Below, in pieces: positions 59,549 to 64,000 of a stretch of 64,000 nt of DNA. The notes beneath the pieces were generated by a model. That model was given only the letters and a program-made list of their open reading frames with translations, was not told where the DNA came from and searched no databases. The stretch covers positions 22,890,597 to 22,954,596 of the forward strand of contig CM046347.1 of assembly GCA_025403435.1 (NCBI GenBank). The letters run 5' to 3'. The stretch is from Artocarpus heterophyllus (Eukaryota; Streptophyta; Magnoliopsida; Rosales; Moraceae). Within the stretch, counting starts at the first letter, position 1; each line of letters opens with the position of its first letter. Both the position numbers and the translations under genes were made by a program.

Positions 59549-60540
59549 TGTTAGACATGTATGCCCTAAGGAGTAAAAATGTAATACGTTTTTAGAGACA
59601 TTTTTATCAATAAAGAATTTATTCATTTATATATACCAAAGCTTGTCCTCTTTACATTTATATTTGTTGAATGTATGTTAAGCAAACAATAGTCTGAGAT
59701 TGTCGGTCTAAACCTTAAGAGTTGGGCATATGATGGACTGATTATGCGAAAGACACGATTCTTAAGGTGATGGTCTAAAACATATGATCCGCAATCGAGG
59801 GAATAAAGTTGGGCGCTTTATTCATGAAAAGATTGTTATGTTGTCTATATCCCTTTTGGGAGATGGTTTGTCTTGACCATTAGAGTTGGACTCCATGAAT
59901 AGAAACATTGGCACGTTGTCATAGGTGACGATCTGTTAGATCGGGACATAAAGTGAATTGATTTGGATTAATAATTCTATATCGGCAAATCGATTCACTT
60001 TAGACAATCATTTGTATTGTATCTTAATCTTGAGATAAATAGTGGGCCTGTTGTCTCGACTTGTGTCTTTTGATGTGCCAAAAGGTGACACCCACATCTC
60101 AATAGTGGTATGCATGCCGGTACGTTGGAGGCATGACTCTTGATAGCGTAGACTTGTTATTCATATCCTTTTATATGCGTTGTCCTGTAATTAGAAAACT
60201 GGAGCGCTCAACCATTTGGATACATAGGTGTAACCGAATGGTATACTATCTTTGGATAGTAAGTTTTCTAATAGTGAGACAATGGAACGTAAGATAAAAA
60301 TAATTGGGAAGGTAAGACAGAACTTGTCCTTAAGCCGATTATGGATTTTCATATGGGGATACGATACACTATGATATGTCATGGAGGCTTAGCTATACGA
60401 GCTTCGTAATTTTATAAAGTTCGAGAGTGCAGCTCCAAGCTTTTAGTGGAGTAGCGTTGGAGTTGATAATTGTGAAATGTATATCTGGGATATTGAGTTT
60501 CATCATTTTTAAATTTTCACTGCGCATTGTTTTCCCAACA
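59549..60540 (+). repeat. 5' LTR of copia element 3, internally deleted
   Basis: TGTTAGACATGTATGCCC…TTTTCCCAACA, 992 bp against about 2.01 kb in the sister copies. About 1 kb is missing at 60500-60512, between 'gatattgagtttcat' and 'tttttaaattttcac'; this lost the CGGCCTGCCGA array of the LTR. The outer and inner ends are complete. The 3' LTR is outside the window. Confidence 0.9.
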
Positions 60541-60542
60541 AT

Positions 60543-60554
60543 TGGTATCAGAGC
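60543..60554 (+). other. Primer-binding site TGGTATCAGAGC (tRNA-iMet)
   Basis: An exact initiator-Met primer site, two bases after the LTR end at 60540. Confidence 0.93.
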
Positions 60555-62207
60555 CAAGGCTTTTACATAAATTTACAAGTTTGTAATCATGTTATATGCA
60601 TAAATTTTGTGATCTTCATCTCTCCTATGCTTGAATTGAATTTTATGGAGAGTTGGCACTCTAGGTTTCTATAAATTATATATATGTTATCATGGATTAT
60701 GTGGTGAATGTTTATTAATTAATTATGGTTGATTAAATTGTTGTTTAATTATTTATTAATTAATTAATTTATACCAGTTATGGTTCCTTAGAGGTTAGAA
60801 TGTGTATCTAAGTTTTTTCATGTAATTAGATGGCGGACTATCATCTCCGTCTAGGAATTATTATTTATTTTAAATTTGTATAAAAATTTTGTAATCAAAT
60901 GACGGATCTAGAAGAATGATGATGGTGCCCCTAGGTATTTCTTGAGTTTCTAATTTTATGTTTTTGAATTGTTGAAAATAAAATTGATGAATTGCATTAA
61001 AAAAGTATTTTCTAGAAAGAGGGATTACTGCTCGGTCGCCATGTCGGACGTCACAGTTCGGCAGGCCGATGCTCACAGATCGGCAGGCCGGACGTATGGT
61101 CCGACAGGCCGTTAGTGGGACAGAAATTGGCTGGCTCTGCCGGCAAGCCAAACTTTCATGGATCGACAGGCCGATGTATTAGATCAGCAGGCCGATGAAA
61201 CATGATCTGCAGGCCGATCTGGGTGATCGGCCTGCCGAACGAGAGCTGGAAAATTTCCAAAAAAGGTGCAATTTTTTTGGTGCAATTTTAATTTTATTTT
61301 TGAGACAATTCTAAGAAACATTAAATTTGGATATGACCGGAAATATGAAGTATTTGATTCATACAAGATTGAAGACTTGAAGATGGGTATTACATGAAGA
61401 AGGATACAGCTTGAGCATTCAAAGATGAAGAATCGATAAATGTCTCGATTATTCTCTTGTAATCTTAGTTTTCTATTCTCTAGGGTGGAACCATAATATT
61501 ACGGTTATTATTATTTTGCTTGTAGCTTTGCTTGATTGCTTTGCTTGTCTGCATTATATTATGATTTACCATGTATATTAATAACATGTCATATAGAATA
61601 GGGAGTGCCACTCATATTAAAATTGTTCATGCATATTCTTAAAATAAAACCTTGATTTCAAAAGATTGAGTGAGAGAAGGTTTTTGAAGAGAGGACCTAA
61701 GGCCTCCATCGTTGGTCCATAGGTAGAACATGGTGGTCCCGACCCCTGGGAAGGGATTTCTATCATGTACTAGATTGGATCTCTGAAAGGATAAGGAATT
61801 TTAGTATGATTTATGGTTGCACATCCCTAGGTGGTGATTATAAATCATGGATAAAATTTTGAAATGATGGTTATACACTCACATCAATTTTATTATTAAC
61901 CTCCCTTAGGAGCTCTGTTAATAAAATTAATGGCCAAAGAAACGATTATTAATATATGCTGGATCATACGGGTCCTGGATGGCATATATTAATCAGGAGG
62001 GGATCCATGTTCCTGATTGAATTTGACATGACTCCCCTAGGAGCTTGTTGAATTCTGAGTTGGGAATTATCATTGTAAGGTTGTGATATTTTCAAGGTTT
62101 TGACACATAAACACATTTATATGATTTTACATGATTGTGTTATCTTACTAAATTATTATTATATGCTTGCTTATGTTTGGTATATGATTCTTTATTGTAG
62201 ATTGAAA
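60555..62207 (+). mobile_element. Leader of copia element 3
   Basis: A 1.65 kb untranslated leader, unusually long, collinear with 8993-10652 and 3940-4512 (other strand). It holds an array of CGGCAGGCCGA motifs at 61055-61245 (about eight, one inverted as CGGCCTGCCGA). No ORF of note. Such leaders hold the dimerisation and packaging signals of the element's RNA. Confidence 0.8.
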
Positions 62208-64000
62208 ATGTCTAAAAACGCTTTATCATTGATACTTGACAAAAACCAATTAACCGTTGAGAATTATAACGATTGGAAATGGAACCTCGATATCGTCCTA
62301 TCCTTTGAGAAACTGAAATATGTTCTGGCAACCCCTTGTCCTCCCGAGACTACGGGAGACTCAAGTAATGAGCAATTCCAAGCGTACGATCACTAGAAAG
62401 ATGTTAATAATTAGGCCCGTTGCTATGTTATGGCCAACATGAATAACGTGCTGCAGGCTCAACATCAAGATTATGAGACTGCGAAGCAGATCTTGGATAA
62501 TCTTGAGGATATGTTTGGAGGCCAGGCCATAACAAAGCGGCAAGGGGCGCTTTGAAAACTCTTAAACTGTAGACAGAGTCTAGGGACATCTGTAAAGGAG
62601 CACATGATATTGGTCATGGGTTACCTCGCTGAGGCTTAAACCAATAGAGCTGGCATCGATGCTGAAACTCAGATGACTATGGTCTTTGAGACTCTGTCTA
62701 AGGAATTTATTCTGTTTAGAGCTACTTTTAATTTAAGCAATAGATGAGATATGACCTTAACAGAGTTGATGAAACAGTTACAGGAGTTTGAACTGCTGAT
62801 CAGGGAGTCTCCTGCTGGTGGTGAGGCCAACATGGTAGCTGCTTCTGGTTCCAATCCTAACTCATGGAATGGAAAGAAGCAACGGGCCAAAAACGGGAAG
62901 TCTTCTATTCCTGCTGCTACCAGAAGCAAGAAGAAGAAGAAGAAGAACCCAAAGAAGCTTAAGTGCTTCTTCTGTGGAAAGGTCGGGCATATTAAGAAGC
63001 ATTACAAGGACTTCCTTTCTAAAGGAGGTAGGTGTGATCTTCTATATTTAGAAACTTGTTTGGTTGAGGAATCCAGTGACATCTAGGTCATAAATTTTGG
63101 TGCAACTAATCATGTTTGTGCTTCTCTACAGGGGTTCAAAGAAACAAGAAGTCTACTTCATGAGGACTTCATGCTTTGGATGGGCGATGGATCCTTGGTC
63201 TTAGTGGAAGCAGTGGGAGACGTCCATCTTTATTTTGATAATTATAGGAATTTAATTTTCCATGATTGTTTTTATGTTCCTAAATTTAAAAGGAATTTAA
63301 TTTCTGTATCTTGTTTATTTAAAGACTCCTACGTGGTATCTTTTAATGAAAAAGTGGTGATTCGTAAAAATAAATCTTTTATCTGTTCTAGATGGACTCA
63401 AAATAATCTATATTTTATCAAACCTAAGATGGACTTACTACTTAATGCTGAGATAAATGATAATGACTCTAAAAGACTTAAAACTTCTCACTCTAATAAG
63501 ATTTATCTTTGGCATTTGCGCCTTGGCCATATTAACCTGAATAGGATTCAAAGGTTGGTAAGGGATGGACCTTTAAGTTACTTAAAGGTGGAACCTATAC
63601 CTCAATGTGAATCTTGTTTGGAGGGTAAAATGACCAAAAGACCATACGGGTCTAAGGGCAATAGGGCCGAAGGGGTTCTAGAACTTATGCATAGTGATGT
63701 TTGTGGACCGATGAGCATCCGGGCACGAGAAGGGTATGAGTACTTCATCACTTTTATTGATGATTACTCAAGATATGGGTATGTGTACCTAATGCACCAC
63801 AAAAGAAAAACTTTTGACAAGTTCAGGGAGTTTCAAGCTGAAGTGAAAAAGCAATTGGGTAGACCCATAAAGGCACTTTGATCTGATCGAGGTGGGGAAT
63901 ACCTTTCTGATGAGTTCTTGGGACACTTGTTAGAGAATGGGATTTTATCCCATTTGACTGCGCTGGGCACTCCGCAGCAGAATGGCATAGCGGAGAGAAG
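62208..64000 (+). pseudogene. Ty1/copia gag-pol of element 3, partial, with seven nonsense codons
   Basis: A single frame runs from the ATG at 62208 (MSKNALSLILDKNQL) to the window end with no frameshift seen. It is broken by stops at 62394, 62412, 62553, 62637, 62745, 63084 and 63879. Gag (UBN2-type) spans about 62208-62900. The zinc knuckle CFFCGKVGHIKKHY (62968-63010) has Tyr for its last Cys. The protease block reads NFGATNHVC (about 63093-63120), Asn in place of the catalytic Asp. GAG-pre-integrase and the HHCC finger follow (WHLRLGHI … CESCLEGK, 63510-63630). The integrase core has HSDVCGP, SDRGGEY and GIAERR, so all three acidic residues remain. Six of the seven stops fit C-to-T or G-to-A changes when compared with 7997-8992 or family consensus. 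RT and RNase H lie beyond the window. Confidence 0.92.

Overview
The window is nuclear plant DNA, most likely from a eudicot. It is AT-rich and packed with nested LTR retrotransposons. It has plant-type Ty3/gypsy lineages (Athila-like and chromodomain-bearing Tekay/Del-like), a Ty1/copia family with a tRNA-iMet-type primer site, a LINE, a MULE DNA transposon and one intron-containing gene. The species cannot be named from the sequence. No tRNA, rRNA, CRISPR array or bacterial gene was seen.

Layout, left to right. 1-3939: 5' part of an Athila-like element on the minus strand (open gag-protease frame, tRNA-Asp primer site, complete 1.3 kb LTR), inserted in the leader of a minus-strand copia element whose LTR is 4527-6540. 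6864-12674: a second minus-strand copia element, internally deleted. 14103-20223: the only host gene found, five coding exons for a DUF3007-type chloroplast-like membrane protein; its long second intron holds a copia RNase H relic and a LINE tail. 20224-22560: AT-rich spacer. 22560-28215: minus-strand MULE transposase relic linked to an OTU-like cysteine protease domain, split by a deleted LTR element and a local duplication. 29973-41174: an old solo LTR (TSD CACCT) cut by a complete 9.0 kb Tekay-type element of the same family (31987-41030, TSD ATTAC), with near-identical LTRs. 41241-46648: another long LTR holding a copia solo LTR with an internal tandem duplication. 46649-53560: minus-strand decayed Tekay-type element. 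54282-54906: inverted fragment of the 41-46 kb LTR. 54907-58366: plus-strand decayed gypsy element. 58367-59548: minus-strand fused LTR and RT piece. 59549-64000: 5' part of a plus-strand copia element, running off the window.

Apart from the single gene, the coding content is mobile-element protein: Gag packages RNA, protease cuts the polyprotein, RT/RNase H copies RNA to DNA, and integrase inserts it. Most copies are broken. Most breaks whose ancestral codon can be inferred are C-to-T or G-to-A changes, as expected from decay of methylated cytosine. The most unusual pattern is a short GC-rich motif (TCGGCAGGCCGA and variants) in spaced arrays in LTRs or leaders of both copia and gypsy families, which should not share non-coding sequence by descent. 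The MULE-OTU fusion, a probable GC-AG intron and a hairpin that appears to co-vary between LTR families also deserve checking.
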